Below the pieces are notes generated by a model. It was given only the letters and a program-made list of their open reading frames with translations. It had not been told where the DNA came from and made no database searches. Positions 1-9,293 of a DNA stretch of 64,000 nucleotides are shown piece after piece; position 1 is the first letter of the stretch, and every line of letters begins with the position of its first letter. Both the position numbers and the translations under genes were made by a program. Source of the DNA: Bacteroidia bacterium (GTDB lineage Bacteria > Bacteroidota > Bacteroidia > Chitinophagales > JAUHXS01); assembly GCA_030426955.1 (NCBI GenBank), contig JAUHXS010000002.1, positions 248,001 through 312,000 of the forward strand, read 5' to 3'.

Positions 1-1
1 A

Positions 2-67
2 AATGAGGCAAAAATTAGAGCTGAGAATATAGCTCGACTAATGCATCACAAAGTTCAGTCTATATGA
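2..67 (+). CDS. 3' end of an upstream gene (partial)
   Basis: The first bases read as an open frame of 21 codons that runs in from outside the window and ends in TGA at 65-67. Its stop overlaps the ATG of the following MarR gene in an ATGA arrangement, which suggests the two genes are translationally coupled. The visible tail is basic and polar (ends KVQSI). Too little is present to name the product. Confidence 0.5.
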   Translation, partial: NEAKIRAENIARLMHHKVQSI

Positions 68-675
68 AAAAATCAGCTTTTGATTTAAATTTTCAGAATT
101 TAAGCATTGACAGTAAAATCATTGCTTCCTTAGAGCGTATTGCTCAAATCTTTAGAGTCTTGTTATGGGAAGAAAGCAAGGAGTTTGCTTTAAGCCCCAT
201 ACAGGTGCAAGTGCTCATTTTCGTACTATTTCATTCTGAAGAAAAGAGAAAAGTAAGCTACTTGGCAAGTGAGTTTAATATGACCAAAGCTACTATAAGT
301 GATGCCATTAAGTCATTAGAGCAAAAACAATTGATAGAAAAAGAGTACGAACTGCATGATACTAGAAGTTATGTGATTCACTTGACTTCTAAGGGACGTG
401 ATATTGCTCATAAAACTTCTTTGTTTACAAGTCAATTACAGATTCCTATAGAAAAGCTACCTGATCCTGATAAAGGAAGTTTGCTATCAAGTTTATTGGA
501 CATAATAAAGCATTTGCATGGAGCAGGGTTAATCTCTACCCAAAGGATGTGCCTAAGTTGTAGGTTTTATAAGGCAGGCCAAGGTAAGCAAGACCATTAT
601 TGCCACTTGCTAGATCAGACACTTACTTCAAATGAATTGAGAGTTGATTGTCTAGAACACCAACTAGTGAACTGA
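64..675 (+). CDS. MarR-family transcriptional regulator with C-terminal Cys cluster
   Basis: A 203-residue winged-helix regulator. Residues about 43-113 form the MarR fold: a recognition helix around TKATISDAIKSLEQ followed by a wing containing DTRSY. The C-terminal tail is outside the usual MarR core and carries four cysteines (163, 166, 180, 196) plus histidines (HYCH), a likely metal or redox-sensing site. The start ATG overlaps the stop of the preceding gene, so it is probably co-transcribed with it and may control that operon. The ligand and target are unknown. The MarR family call is firm; the metal-site idea is inference. Confidence 0.85.
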   Translation: MKKSAFDLNFQNLSIDSKIIASLERIAQIFRVLLWEESKEFALSPIQVQVLIFVLFHSEEKRKVSYLASEFNMTKATISDAIKSLEQKQLIEKEYELHDTRSYVIHLTSKGRDIAHKTSLFTSQLQIPIEKLPDPDKGSLLSSLLDIIKHLHGAGLISTQRMCLSCRFYKAGQGKQDHYCHLLDQTLTSNELRVDCLEHQLVN

Positions 676-682
676 AAATGAA

Positions 683-2521
683 TTACTCTACCGTGACTGA
701 TTTAGCCAGATTCCGTGGTTGGTCGACGTTGCAACCTCTCATCACTGCAATATGATAAGCTAGTAATTGCAATGGAATAGTAGACAGAAGAGGGGTTAAA
801 GGCTCTTCTGTTTCAGGAATTTCGATTGTAAATTCAGCTATATCTCGAATGATTTTATCCCCTTTAGAAACAATAGCTATAATTCTGCCACCACGAGCTT
901 TTACCTCCTGAATGTTGCTGATGATCTTATCATAAGCACTTCTGTTAGTAGCTAATACTACAACAGGCATATGTTCATCGATCAAAGCAATTGGTCCATG
1001 TTTCATTTCCGCAGCGGGATATCCTTCTGCATGGATATAAGAAATTTCTTTGAGTTTAAGAGCTCCTTCCAATGCGACTGGAAAATTATAGCCCCTTCCT
1101 AGGTATAAGAAGTTGGTTGCGTCTTGAAATGTCGTTGCAATCTCTTGGGATTGTTCATCACACTTAAGCGCTTCCTTTACTTTTTCTGGGATTAAATCTA
1201 ATTCTCTTAAGATCTTTTGAAACTCCGACTTAGGCAGCACGCCTTTCTCTTGTGCTATGGATAACGCCATTAATGTCAACACTGTAACCTGAGCTGTAAA
1301 AGCCTTAGTCGAGGCTACTCCTATCTCTGGCCCTGCATGTGTGTATGATCCAGCATGAGTACTTCTTGCAATAGATGATCCCACAACATTGCAAACGCCC
1401 AATACAGTTGCACCTTTAGACTTAGCTAATTCAATGGCGGCCAATGTATCTGCGGTTTCTCCAGATTGAGAGACAGCAATTACTACGTCCTTTTCAGAAA
1501 TTATTGGATTCCTGTATCTAAATTCAGACGCATATTCTACTTCCACGGGTACTCTTGCTAAATCTTCAAATAAATACTCAGCAACTAAACAAGCATGCCA
1601 AGATGTACCACAAGCAATCATTATAATACGGTCAGCATTTACAAGTCTTTTATGATAATCTTTAATGCCACCAAGTCCCACAAGGCCTTCTTGAGCATTT
1701 AGCCTTCCTCGTAAACTGTCCTTAATAGAGTTAGGTTGTTCGTTGATCTCTTTTAACATGAAGTGATCATAGCCACCTTTCTCCAGCATTTCCAGTTTCA
1801 ATTCTAGTTCATGAATGTAAGGCGTTTTTACCTTGTCTTGAATTGTCTTGATGTTTAATCCGCCATTAATGTCAACTACAGCAATTTCTTCATCGTTTAA
1901 GTAAACAACATTTTTGGTATGCTCTACTATTGGTGTTGCATCTGAAGCTAAAAAGAATTCATTATCACCTACACCAATTACTAATGGACTTCCCTTTCTT
2001 GCTGCAATTAGTTTGTTAGGAGTGCTTTTAGCCATTACGACAATTGCATAAGCACCAACAACTTCATTAAGAGCAATTCTTACTGCCTCTTCCAAGTCAA
2101 CGTTTTCCTGTGAATAGATATGTTCAATTAGATTTGCTAGAACCTCGGTATCTGTCTCGGATTGAAACTTATGGCCTCTTTCTGAAAGCTCTTTTTTTAG
2201 TGGGCCGTAATTTTCAATAATGCCGTTGTGAATGATTGTTAAATCCCCCGCTTCAGTTGTATGTGGGTGTGCGTTTATATCGTTTGGAACACCATGGGTT
2301 GCCCATCTAGTGTGTCCGATGCCAATATTTCCTTTTTTGTTTTTTTCTTTAGCAAAAGCTTCCAAGTCACTTACCTTTCCAGCACATTTATAGATATTTA
2401 AGTCGCCATTTAATAAGGCAATTCCTGCACTATCGTACCCTCTATACTCTAGCCTTTGTAAACCTGAGATTAAAATTGGGTAGGCTTCTTTTTGACCGAT
2501 ATATGCGACGATTCCACACAT
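683..2521 (-). CDS. glmS: Glutamine--fructose-6-phosphate aminotransferase (isomerizing)
   Basis: GlmS makes glucosamine-6-phosphate from fructose-6-phosphate and glutamine, the first step toward UDP-GlcNAc for peptidoglycan and LPS. The protein begins MCGIVAYIG, so Cys2 becomes the N-terminal nucleophile of the glutaminase domain (about 1-220) after Met removal. Two SIS sugar-isomerase domains follow (about 285-610), with CGTSWHA and SQSGETADT typical of the phosphosugar site. The C-terminus DQPRNLAKSVTVE is the classic GlmS ending. Length 612 is normal. It is the last gene of a leftward run behind the DUF4270 lipoprotein (29-bp gap) and the starch synthase. Confidence 0.97.
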   Translation of the reverse strand: MCGIVAYIGQKEAYPILISGLQRLEYRGYDSAGIALLNGDLNIYKCAGKVSDLEAFAKEKNKKGNIGIGHTRWATHGVPNDINAHPHTTEAGDLTIIHNGIIENYGPLKKELSERGHKFQSETDTEVLANLIEHIYSQENVDLEEAVRIALNEVVGAYAIVVMAKSTPNKLIAARKGSPLVIGVGDNEFFLASDATPIVEHTKNVVYLNDEEIAVVDINGGLNIKTIQDKVKTPYIHELELKLEMLEKGGYDHFMLKEINEQPNSIKDSLRGRLNAQEGLVGLGGIKDYHKRLVNADRIIMIACGTSWHACLVAEYLFEDLARVPVEVEYASEFRYRNPIISEKDVVIAVSQSGETADTLAAIELAKSKGATVLGVCNVVGSSIARSTHAGSYTHAGPEIGVASTKAFTAQVTVLTLMALSIAQEKGVLPKSEFQKILRELDLIPEKVKEALKCDEQSQEIATTFQDATNFLYLGRGYNFPVALEGALKLKEISYIHAEGYPAAEMKHGPIALIDEHMPVVVLATNRSAYDKIISNIQEVKARGGRIIAIVSKGDKIIRDIAEFTIEIPETEEPLTPLLSTIPLQLLAYHIAVMRGCNVDQPRNLAKSVTVE

Positions 2522-2550
2522 AAGCTTAATAGTTTAAAATAAAACGAATA

Positions 2551-3873
2551 CTAGTTTGTTTCAGTATAGATTAATGTAAATTTAACTCCTTCATGATCTT
2601 GATTGTTCCCTCCAAGAACTAACCTATCGGCAATTAATGCACTTGGAACAGAAACTAAATAAAGACCATTGTCTTCTGATTTGCCATCCACTACCTCCTG
2701 AACATATCGAGCAATGTTAAAACGATATGTAGCAATTAATTGACCTTGAACATTAATTGCATTAGATCTTGTTCCACCATAATAGGCAACACCATCAAAA
2801 ATATCTGGTATTTCAAAGTTATTGGAACCATCTTCCCCAACTTTGATAATCGCCATTTCTGATGGAGTAGTTAAAAAAGAATCTTGATCCATCAGATGTA
2901 CTTGAGAAAACTCTAATTCTGCTTTATTAATAAGGACATTACTTAAGTTTGATAAATCTGGTAAGGTAATTAAACCTTTTAACCCTGACATAGACTCGAT
3001 GAAGATTAGACTATCATTGGATCCATTAATGTAGGATTGAGATAAGCTATTGGATTGATTGTTGTTGTAATAGCTAAATCGAGCCGAGTTAGATGTTATT
3101 AGGAAATCTGTTGACAAGCTATCCTCATCACTTGTTGAATAAAATAGAGTTAGCTTTGAAGAGGAAGACTGTAAATCTAAATATGCAATACTGCCCTCAC
3201 TAGGAACTTCCGTAAATATATCTGCAGTTTTATAATGGGCGCCAATTGGGTTAGCCGTAAATCCACTATCAACAGTAATCAGTATGCCTTTGAAAAAGTT
3301 TAAAAAAGCTTCTGCATTTGCTAGGTTACTACTACCTGACTCGTTAAGCAATCTGTCTCCAAATTGCTTGGATAGCTTAATGGGGATTACTTCATTAGCC
3401 TCCTTAGGTGCTATCTTTGCTGAGCCTAAAGGAACTGTCTTAACTGAAAGTGTTTCGTCTGAATAATATTCTTTATCCGAATCCATTGCTTCATCAAGCT
3501 CTCTGATAACAAAGTTTAAAGGAGTTGACGTATTGCCATAAAATTCTAAAACTTTTAAATATAAGACTACCGAGTCTAGTGTTGGATTTCTTCCAAAATC
3601 AATGCTACTTGATGAGGTTAATAATTGAGCATAGGTTTCAGCATATGATTGGCCAAAGACAGGATCAGTAATATTTCCAACAAGGTTGTAAGATAAATTA
3701 CTAGTACGTATCGGATCTTCTCTAACACTTGATACACTAGGTAATAAGCTATCTGAATAAGATATGTTTGGCTTGGCATTGTTACCAAGTAAGCTATCCT
3801 CGGGATCAATGCGCTTTTTGCATGCAAAGCATAAAGAAATTAATACAAAAAAGATGCTTTGCCTCATATGCAT
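2551..3873 (-). CDS. DUF4270 family lipoprotein
   Basis: A 440-residue exported lipoprotein. The N-terminus has a hydrophobic stretch ending in LCFACKKR, a lipobox with the lipidated Cys followed by lysines. The rest is rich in Ser, Asn and beta-strand-like segments, consistent with the Bacteroidota DUF4270 family, whose function is not established. Two in-frame ATGs lie two codons apart (MHM), so the exact start is uncertain by two residues. It lies between the starch synthase and glmS on the same strand. The family assignment rests on architecture and on this gene order, which I recall as common in Bacteroidota. Confidence 0.75.
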   Translation of the reverse strand: MHMRQSIFFVLISLCFACKKRIDPEDSLLGNNAKPNISYSDSLLPSVSSVREDPIRTSNLSYNLVGNITDPVFGQSYAETYAQLLTSSSSIDFGRNPTLDSVVLYLKVLEFYGNTSTPLNFVIRELDEAMDSDKEYYSDETLSVKTVPLGSAKIAPKEANEVIPIKLSKQFGDRLLNESGSSNLANAEAFLNFFKGILITVDSGFTANPIGAHYKTADIFTEVPSEGSIAYLDLQSSSSKLTLFYSTSDEDSLSTDFLITSNSARFSYYNNNQSNSLSQSYINGSNDSLIFIESMSGLKGLITLPDLSNLSNVLINKAELEFSQVHLMDQDSFLTTPSEMAIIKVGEDGSNNFEIPDIFDGVAYYGGTRSNAINVQGQLIATYRFNIARYVQEVVDGKSEDNGLYLVSVPSALIADRLVLGGNNQDHEGVKFTLIYTETN

Positions 3874-3897
3874 TTTAAAAGATATACTATCCCATCA

Positions 3898-4692
3898 TTA
3901 GTCGAGTAGCGTATCGTATAGCTCTTTATAGCTTACAAAGCCTTCCTCATCACTGTGCTCGATAGTTGGAATTGAAACGTCGTCAATGGTGTTTTTATTG
4001 CCATCTCTATCAATAAGTGCGTCTGCAAAAGTCGCTGCGCCTTTATTTAAGCTATCAAATGAAACATCATTAAAGTTCGCCAATTCACTTTCTGAAACAC
4101 TTCCGTTAATAGAAGCCATTTTATTTAAATCATCATTTAACTTATCAAAAAATTCTTCCTTGTAGACAGAGTAAACAATTTTAGAATCTTTGAAAACAGG
4201 CTCATCTTTATATGCGGTTTTTGCATAAAGCGGTACTAAGCTAGTCATCCAGCCATGGCAGTGAATAATATCAGGTGCCCATCCAAATTTCTTGATGATT
4301 TCCATTACGCCTTTGCAGAAAAAGGCCATTCTCTCTGCATTGTCTTCGTAAAATTTCTTGTTTTTTTCATCCAAAATATCACCTTTTCTCTTGAAAAGAT
4401 CTTCATTATCCAAGAAGTAGACTTGCATTCTCGTGCCAGGTAGTGAGCCAACTTTAATAATTAGAGGGTAATCATCATCATTGACGCTAATATTGATTCC
4501 TGAAAGTCTCACAACCTCATGTAACCTATGTCGCCTTTCATTAATATTACCATATTTTGGCATTAATACACGAATATCCATACCATCTTCTTGAACGTGC
4601 TGAGATAAATCTCTTACTATCTGGCTTATATCAGTATGTCCGATGTATGGTTGCATCTCCTGAGTTACAATTAAGACTCTCTTTTTTTCCAT
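3898..4692 (-). CDS. Glycogen/starch synthase, GT5 N-terminal domain only
   Basis: Residues 1-165 resemble the ADP-glucose-dependent GT5 catalytic N-domain: VLIVTQEMQPYIG at the start and DIIHCHGWMTSLVP in the middle, as in glycogen synthases. The protein has 264 residues, whereas full GlgA has about 480, so the C-terminal Rossmann domain that binds the nucleotide sugar is missing. Short forms like this are common in Bacteroidota and are usually annotated as glycogen/starch synthase; enzymatic activity of this one cannot be assumed. It heads the leftward starch synthase-DUF4270-glmS run. A TATCTTTG box lies upstream at 4750-4757. Confidence 0.75.
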   Translation of the reverse strand: MEKKRVLIVTQEMQPYIGHTDISQIVRDLSQHVQEDGMDIRVLMPKYGNINERRHRLHEVVRLSGINISVNDDDYPLIIKVGSLPGTRMQVYFLDNEDLFKRKGDILDEKNKKFYEDNAERMAFFCKGVMEIIKKFGWAPDIIHCHGWMTSLVPLYAKTAYKDEPVFKDSKIVYSVYKEEFFDKLNDDLNKMASINGSVSESELANFNDVSFDSLNKGAATFADALIDRDGNKNTIDDVSIPTIEHSDEEGFVSYKELYDTLLD

Positions 4693-4749
4693 AAGAATTT
4701 AATGTAGTTGGTCCGTAGGTTAAAGAATTGAATTTGACATTTTGGGACG

Positions 4750-4757
4750 CAAAGATA
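4750..4757 (-). promoter_or_regulatory. Bacteroidota-type -7 promoter box (TATCTTTG)
   Basis: On the minus strand the sequence TATCTTTG matches the TAnnTTTG -7 consensus of Bacteroidota housekeeping sigma. It lies 57 bases upstream of the starch synthase start codon and is the natural promoter for the leftward starch synthase-DUF4270-glmS run. I did not find a clear -33 TTG element at ideal spacing. Confidence 0.5.
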
Positions 4758-4823
4758 AGAAAAAACTTTTACTTTTATTGCTATAATGCGATGTTTGTAC
4801 TATTGCATAAGTAATTACGGTCG

Positions 4824-5660
4824 ATGATTATCTTTAAAAAGCAGACTGATATTAGAGTGTACCTAAAGCGCCTTGAAGCGATTGGTATAGGCTTTGTGCC
4901 AACGATGGGTGCGTTGCACGAAGGTCACTTATCCTTGATAAGACAAGCTAAAAAAGAAAATGACTTAGTAATAGTTAGCATTTTTATAAATCCAACCCAA
5001 TTTAATAATTCGGAAGATTATACAAAATATCCGATAAAAGTAGAGTCAGATATAAAAATGCTGACAGAAGCTAAGGTGGACATATTATTTATGCCATCTA
5101 AAGAAGAGATATACCCTGAGGAAAAAGACCTAAATAATGATAATTTCGATTTTGGAACTTTAGAGCAAGTGTTAGAGGGTAAAATGAGAAAAAATCACTT
5201 TAAAGGAGTTGCGCAAATAGTCTCTATTCTCTTAAATACTGTCGAACCACACAAGTTATACCTTGGTCAGAAAGATTATCAGCAGTATTTAATCATTAAA
5301 ATGTTAATCCAGCAACTAAATAAAAAAGTAACTATTGTTTTATGCCCAATCGTTAGAGAGGCTAAGGGACTTGCGATGAGTTCTAGAAATGTGCGCCTTT
5401 CGCCAAAAGCACACCTAGAAGCAAACAATATCTTTAAAGCATTGACCTACCTAGAAGAACACAAAAGTGAAAAATTAGAGGAGGTATCAAGAAAGGCTAA
5501 AGAAATTATAACCCAGAGTAATATTGCTGACCTAGAGTACTTTGAGGTAGTTGATAAAAACACACTGAGCCCTTTGCTGAGTATTGAGAAGGGAAATACC
5601 TTGGCGTGTATTGCAGTAAAAATAGACGGTGTTAGGCTTATTGATAATATTTTGTTGTAA
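4824..5660 (+). CDS. panC: Pantothenate synthetase
   Basis: PanC condenses pantoate and beta-alanine using ATP in the cytoplasm to make pantothenate, the coenzyme A precursor. The 278-residue length is standard. PTMGALHEGHLSL near residue 26 contains the HxGH nucleotide-binding motif of the cytidylyltransferase-like fold; NPTQF and the later SSRNVRLSP loop are also diagnostic. It is divergent from the starch synthase and followed after 78 bp by panD, which supplies beta-alanine, so the two adjacent genes feed one pathway. Confidence 0.97.
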   Translation: MIIFKKQTDIRVYLKRLEAIGIGFVPTMGALHEGHLSLIRQAKKENDLVIVSIFINPTQFNNSEDYTKYPIKVESDIKMLTEAKVDILFMPSKEEIYPEEKDLNNDNFDFGTLEQVLEGKMRKNHFKGVAQIVSILLNTVEPHKLYLGQKDYQQYLIIKMLIQQLNKKVTIVLCPIVREAKGLAMSSRNVRLSPKAHLEANNIFKALTYLEEHKSEKLEEVSRKAKEIITQSNIADLEYFEVVDKNTLSPLLSIEKGNTLACIAVKIDGVRLIDNILL

Positions 5661-5724
5661 AGGTCGCTTAAGGGGGACTCCAATTAATAGTTAGCGTTTT
5701 GATGATAATTAATTATTGGTTTGT

Positions 5725-5732
5725 TAACTTTG
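5725..5732 (+). promoter_or_regulatory. Possible -7 box for panD (TAACTTTG), near-leaderless
   Basis: TAACTTTG fits the TAnnTTTG consensus and ends only six bases before the panD ATG at 5739. A TTTG that could act as the -33 element lies at 5698-5701, with a spacer of 23 bases that is slightly long. If used, the transcript would start at or next to the start codon. Chance occurrence is possible. Confidence 0.35.
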
Positions 5733-5738
5733 TGGCTT

Positions 5739-6089
5739 ATGCAAATTCAGTTATTAAAATCAAAAATACATAAAGCTACTGTCACGCAAGCTGACTTGCA
5801 TTATGTGGGTAGTATAGGCATAGACGAGGCCTTAATAGAAGCTGCTAATCTTATTCCAAATGAAAAAGTACAGGTTGTAAACTTGAATAATGGAGAACGT
5901 TTAGAAACGTACGTGATTAAGGAAAAAAGGGGCTCTGGGATTATTTGCATGAATGGACCGGCTGCTAGAAAAGCAGTTGTTGGAGATACAATTATCATCA
6001 TTTCTTACGCAACAATGGAGTTTGAAGACGCTAAAAAATTTCAGCCTACCATTATATTCCCTGATGAGAAAAATCAGTTAAAAGGCTAA
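5739..6089 (+). CDS. panD: Aspartate 1-decarboxylase precursor
   Basis: PanD decarboxylates aspartate to beta-alanine for pantothenate synthesis. Counting from the ATG at 5739 the protein has 116 residues, and Gly24-Ser25 in the motif YVGSIGID is the self-processing site that creates the pyruvoyl group. An upstream in-frame TTG at 5721 would add six residues not typical of the family, so I prefer 5739. [15 protein letters not shown] is the conserved central block. It follows panC, whose product uses the beta-alanine. The stop is directly followed by the next gene. Confidence 0.96.
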   Translation: MQIQLLKSKIHKATVTQADLHYVGSIGIDEALIEAANLIPNEKVQVVNLNNGERLETYVIKEKRGSGIICMNGPAARKAVVGDTIIIISYATMEFEDAKKFQPTIIFPDEKNQLKG

Positions 6090-6091
6090 TT

Positions 6092-7099
6092 TTGAAGAAG
6101 CTTTTACTGAATACACTTCGTTTTTTGATTTTTTTATCCATAGGCGTTGCTATTCTATGGTGGATAATGAAAGACTATAGTATTGGCGATTTATGGAGCA
6201 AAATAAAGAGTGCGAATTACTGGTGGGTAGGTTTTTCCTTGATTTTTGCCATTCTAAGCCACTTGAGCAGAGCAATAAGATGGAAAATACTTCTCGAATC
6301 AATAGGGTATAAAGTAAGGACGCCGATTGCTTTTTTCTCTGTAATGATTGGCTATGTTTCTAATTTAGCATTTCCTAGAATGGGAGAAGTGGTAAGAGGA
6401 GGTTTTTTAGGCAAGTATGATGGAATACCCTTGGATAAAGTTTTTGGAACAGTGGTTATAGAGCGAATAGTTGATCTTTTATTGTTGTTATTGCTTTTTG
6501 TTGTTGCTTTCTTTATTCAGTCAGACTTGATTTTTGAATACATTAAACCTAAGCTAAATAACCTCTTGCAACAAGACATGACTATTTTGTTAATAATACT
6601 AGCATTATTAGTGTTAGGGGTGTTTGTTTTTATCAAAGTTAGGTATAAACTAAAGCAGACTATCATATATAATAAGTTGGTGAAATGGTTGAGTGGGTTT
6701 AGTGAAGGTGTTAAATCTATATTTAATTTAAAGCAAAAAGGACTATTTGTATTTCACTCGATATTTATTTGGATAATGTATTTTTTGATGACATATCTTT
6801 GTTTTTGGAGTTTGCCTGCTACGGAACATTTACAAGTAAAGGCAGGGGTAACAACCTTGGCACTAGGTAGTGTCGGTATGGCAGCACCTGTGCAAGGTGG
6901 AATAGGTACGTACCATATTTTTGTACAAAAAGCTTTGTTGGCTTACGATGTGAGTGGAGAAGATGCTCTGGTCTTTGCATGGCTTATATACATATCTCAA
7001 ACCATCTTAGTCATCTGTTTAGGACTATTGTCTTTTATTACCATTTCTTTTTTTAAAAGAATTAAACCTAATGGCAACGCACCTGCAAAGGCTGTCTGA
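6092..7099 (+). CDS. Flippase-like integral membrane protein (COG0392/YbhN family)
   Basis: A 335-residue multi-pass membrane protein with roughly eight hydrophobic helices. It has the family hallmark block FPRMGEVVRGG near residue 95 and AAPVQGGIGTYH near residue 265, found in the lysylphosphatidylglycerol synthase transmembrane domain/YbhN family. Members are annotated as flippase-like, but here the substrate is unknown. Translation appears to start at TTG 6092, two bases after the panD stop, with KKLLL following; no closer ATG fits. The 3' end overlaps the next gene by 29 bases, indicating coupling. Confidence 0.8.
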   Translation: MKKLLLNTLRFLIFLSIGVAILWWIMKDYSIGDLWSKIKSANYWWVGFSLIFAILSHLSRAIRWKILLESIGYKVRTPIAFFSVMIGYVSNLAFPRMGEVVRGGFLGKYDGIPLDKVFGTVVIERIVDLLLLLLLFVVAFFIQSDLIFEYIKPKLNNLLQQDMTILLIILALLVLGVFVFIKVRYKLKQTIIYNKLVKWLSGFSEGVKSIFNLKQKGLFVFHSIFIWIMYFLMTYLCFWSLPATEHLQVKAGVTTLALGSVGMAAPVQGGIGTYHIFVQKALLAYDVSGEDALVFAWLIYISQTILVICLGLLSFITISFFKRIKPNGNAPAKAV

Positions 7100-7571
7100 T
7101 AAGATAATTACGTTGCAACAAGCTCAAAAAGAGGTTGTTCGCTGGAAATTCTTGGGGCAAAAAATTGTTTTTACCAATGGATGTTTTGATTTATTACATG
7201 AAGGACACATTACTTATCTATCTCAAGCAGCTGATAAAGGAGATCGTTTGATTATTGGATTAAATTCAGATGAATCAGTTAAGTCTTTGGAAAAAGGAGA
7301 TAGTCGACCAATTAATTCGGAACAATCCAGAGCAAAGCTATTAGCGGCAATTCATTTTGTGGATGTTGTAACCATCTTTAGCGAGGAAACACCATTGAGT
7401 TTAATTGAAAGTATAAATCCAGATGTTTTGGTAAAAGGAGGTGATTGGGATATAAGTAAGATTGTCGGGGCAAATCATGTTAAGTCCTATGGTGGATCAG
7501 TAGAGAGTATTCCCCTCGTTTCAGGTTTTTCTACGACAAGTATTGAAGAAAAAATCAAGCATTTTAGTTAA
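7071..7571 (+). CDS. rfaE2: D-glycero-beta-D-manno-heptose 1-phosphate adenylyltransferase
   Basis: RfaE2 (HldE C-terminal domain as a separate protein) transfers AMP to heptose-1-phosphate to form ADP-heptose for the LPS inner core. The 166-residue protein has FTNGCFDLLHEGHITYL with the HxGH nucleotidyltransferase motif near residue 45 and the LVKGGDW block. The start overlaps the preceding membrane gene by 29 bases. The kinase half (RfaE1) is not in the window. Confidence 0.93.
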   Translation: MATHLQRLSDKIITLQQAQKEVVRWKFLGQKIVFTNGCFDLLHEGHITYLSQAADKGDRLIIGLNSDESVKSLEKGDSRPINSEQSRAKLLAAIHFVDVVTIFSEETPLSLIESINPDVLVKGGDWDISKIVGANHVKSYGGSVESIPLVSGFSTTSIEEKIKHFS

Positions 7572-7612
7572 GTTTGCAAACTCGTTCTTATTATTAAAAA
7601 GTATATACGCTT

Positions 7613-8752
7613 ATGAATTTTGAATTATCCGAAGAGCATTTAATGATACAAGAAGCGGCTAGAAACTTGGCCCAAAATGATATTTTAAATACTGTTTTAG
7701 AACGTGACGATAAACAACAGTTTCCAACTGATGAAGTCAAAAAAATGGGAGAACTAGGGTTTATGGGAATGATGGTCGACCCTAAATACGGAGGTGGTGG
7801 AATGGATACCATTTCATATGTTTTAGCTATGGAGGAAATTTCAAAAGTAGATGCATCTTGCTCTGTGATAATGTCGGTGAATAATTCATTGGTTTGCTGG
7901 GGGCTCGAAACGTTTGGAAATGAAGATCAAAAACAAAAATACTTAACAGAACTCGCGACTGGTCAAAAAATAGGTGCCTTTTGTCTATCTGAACCCGAAG
8001 CAGGATCGGATGCTACCTCTCAAAGAACGACTGCTGAAGATAAAGGAGACCATTACTTGTTAAATGGAACGAAAAACTGGATTACGAATGGTAATTCTGC
8101 ATCTTATTATTTAGTAATTGCACAAACAGATGTTGAGAAAAAGCATAGAGGGATTAATGCTTTTATTGTTGAGAAAGAGTGGGATGGTGTAACCGTTGGA
8201 CCTAAGGAGAATAAATTGGGTATTAGAAGCTCCGATACGCACTCTATCATGTTTCAAGATGTAAAAGTGCCAAAGGAAAATAGAATAGGAGAAGATGGTT
8301 TTGGTTTTAAATTTGCCATGAAAACTTTGTCAGGTGGTAGAATTGGTATTGCTTCTCAAGCACTAGGAATAGCTTCAGGAGCTTATGAAAGAGCGTTGGC
8401 TTACTCGCAAGAGAGAAAAGCATTTGGGACAGAGATTGCTAACCACCAAGCTATACAATTTAAGCTGGCTGATATGTCCACTCAAATTGATGCAGCAAGG
8501 CTGCTTTGTTTGAAAGCAGCATGGCACAAAGACAATAAAATGAACTATGATCTTTCAGGATCAATGGCTAAACTGTATGCTTCAGAGACTGCCATGAGAA
8601 CGGCAACAGAAGCAGTACAGATTCATGGTGGATATGGCTTTGTAAAAGAGTATCATGTAGAACGGATGATGAGAGATGCAAAGATCACTCAAATTTATGA
8701 AGGTACTTCTGAAATTCAGCGAGTAGTTATATCTCGAAGCATTTTAAACTAA
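7613..8752 (+). CDS. Acyl-CoA dehydrogenase (short-chain/butyryl-CoA type)
   Basis: An FAD enzyme of 379 residues that oxidises acyl-CoA to enoyl-CoA in fatty-acid or branched-chain amino-acid breakdown. FCLSEPEAGSDA (about 123-134) and WITNG form the flavin-binding middle domain. The C-terminal helical domain carries QIHGGYGF and the IYEGTSEIQR signature whose first Glu is the catalytic base in short-chain members. Length is typical. It precedes, on the same strand, a small membrane protein and a methylmalonyl-CoA-mutase-type subunit, a setting that suggests acyl-CoA catabolism. Chain-length preference cannot be read. Confidence 0.93.
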   Translation: MNFELSEEHLMIQEAARNLAQNDILNTVLERDDKQQFPTDEVKKMGELGFMGMMVDPKYGGGGMDTISYVLAMEEISKVDASCSVIMSVNNSLVCWGLETFGNEDQKQKYLTELATGQKIGAFCLSEPEAGSDATSQRTTAEDKGDHYLLNGTKNWITNGNSASYYLVIAQTDVEKKHRGINAFIVEKEWDGVTVGPKENKLGIRSSDTHSIMFQDVKVPKENRIGEDGFGFKFAMKTLSGGRIGIASQALGIASGAYERALAYSQERKAFGTEIANHQAIQFKLADMSTQIDAARLLCLKAAWHKDNKMNYDLSGSMAKLYASETAMRTATEAVQIHGGYGFVKEYHVERMMRDAKITQIYEGTSEIQRVVISRSILN

Positions 8753-8757
8753 GCTGA

Positions 8758-9282
8758 ATGGATATCTTTCTGGAGCTTTTAAAATATGCTATCCCAGCAT
8801 TTGTTGTATTCCTGACAAGTTATTATCTCGTTAATAATTTTCTCAAAGCTCAAAATGAAAAGACGCTAGTTGATTTGCAAATAGCTAAGCAAAAAGTTGC
8901 TTTACCAATAAGGTTACAAGCATACGAGAGATTGGCTTTGTTTCTAGAGCGAATTACATTGGCAGGTCTTATTCATCGAGTGAGACGAAAAAATATGTCG
9001 GCGCAAGACTTACAGTTAGCAATGTTACAAAGTATTCGTTTAGAGTTTGATCACAATGTAGCACAACAGGTATATGTCTCTCCTGAAATGTGGATGTACA
9101 TTATAGGGGCGAAAGAACAAACACTTGCCATTGTCAATAGAGTAGGAGCAAGCTTGCCCAAGAACGCAACAAATATGGATTTTAGCCAAAGGTTATTACA
9201 ATATTTTGGTAATACGGAAGAGGACGTTCCAACGGAGAAAGCCTTATTATTCTTAAAAAGTGAAGTGAAAAATATTTTCTGA
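8758..9282 (+). CDS. Conserved hypothetical membrane-anchored protein
   Basis: A 174-residue protein with one N-terminal hydrophobic helix (about 7-27), then a charged, mostly helical cytoplasmic region containing [19 protein letters not shown] recall this kind of protein as a Bacteroidota conserved hypothetical found beside methylmalonyl-CoA mutase genes, but its function is not known to me. It lies five bases after the acyl-CoA dehydrogenase stop and 11 before the mutase start, so the three are probably co-transcribed. Confidence 0.75.
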   Translation: MDIFLELLKYAIPAFVVFLTSYYLVNNFLKAQNEKTLVDLQIAKQKVALPIRLQAYERLALFLERITLAGLIHRVRRKNMSAQDLQLAMLQSIRLEFDHNVAQQVYVSPEMWMYIIGAKEQTLAIVNRVGASLPKNATNMDFSQRLLQYFGNTEEDVPTEKALLFLKSEVKNIF

Positions 9283-9293
9283 CTTTAGTTAGC

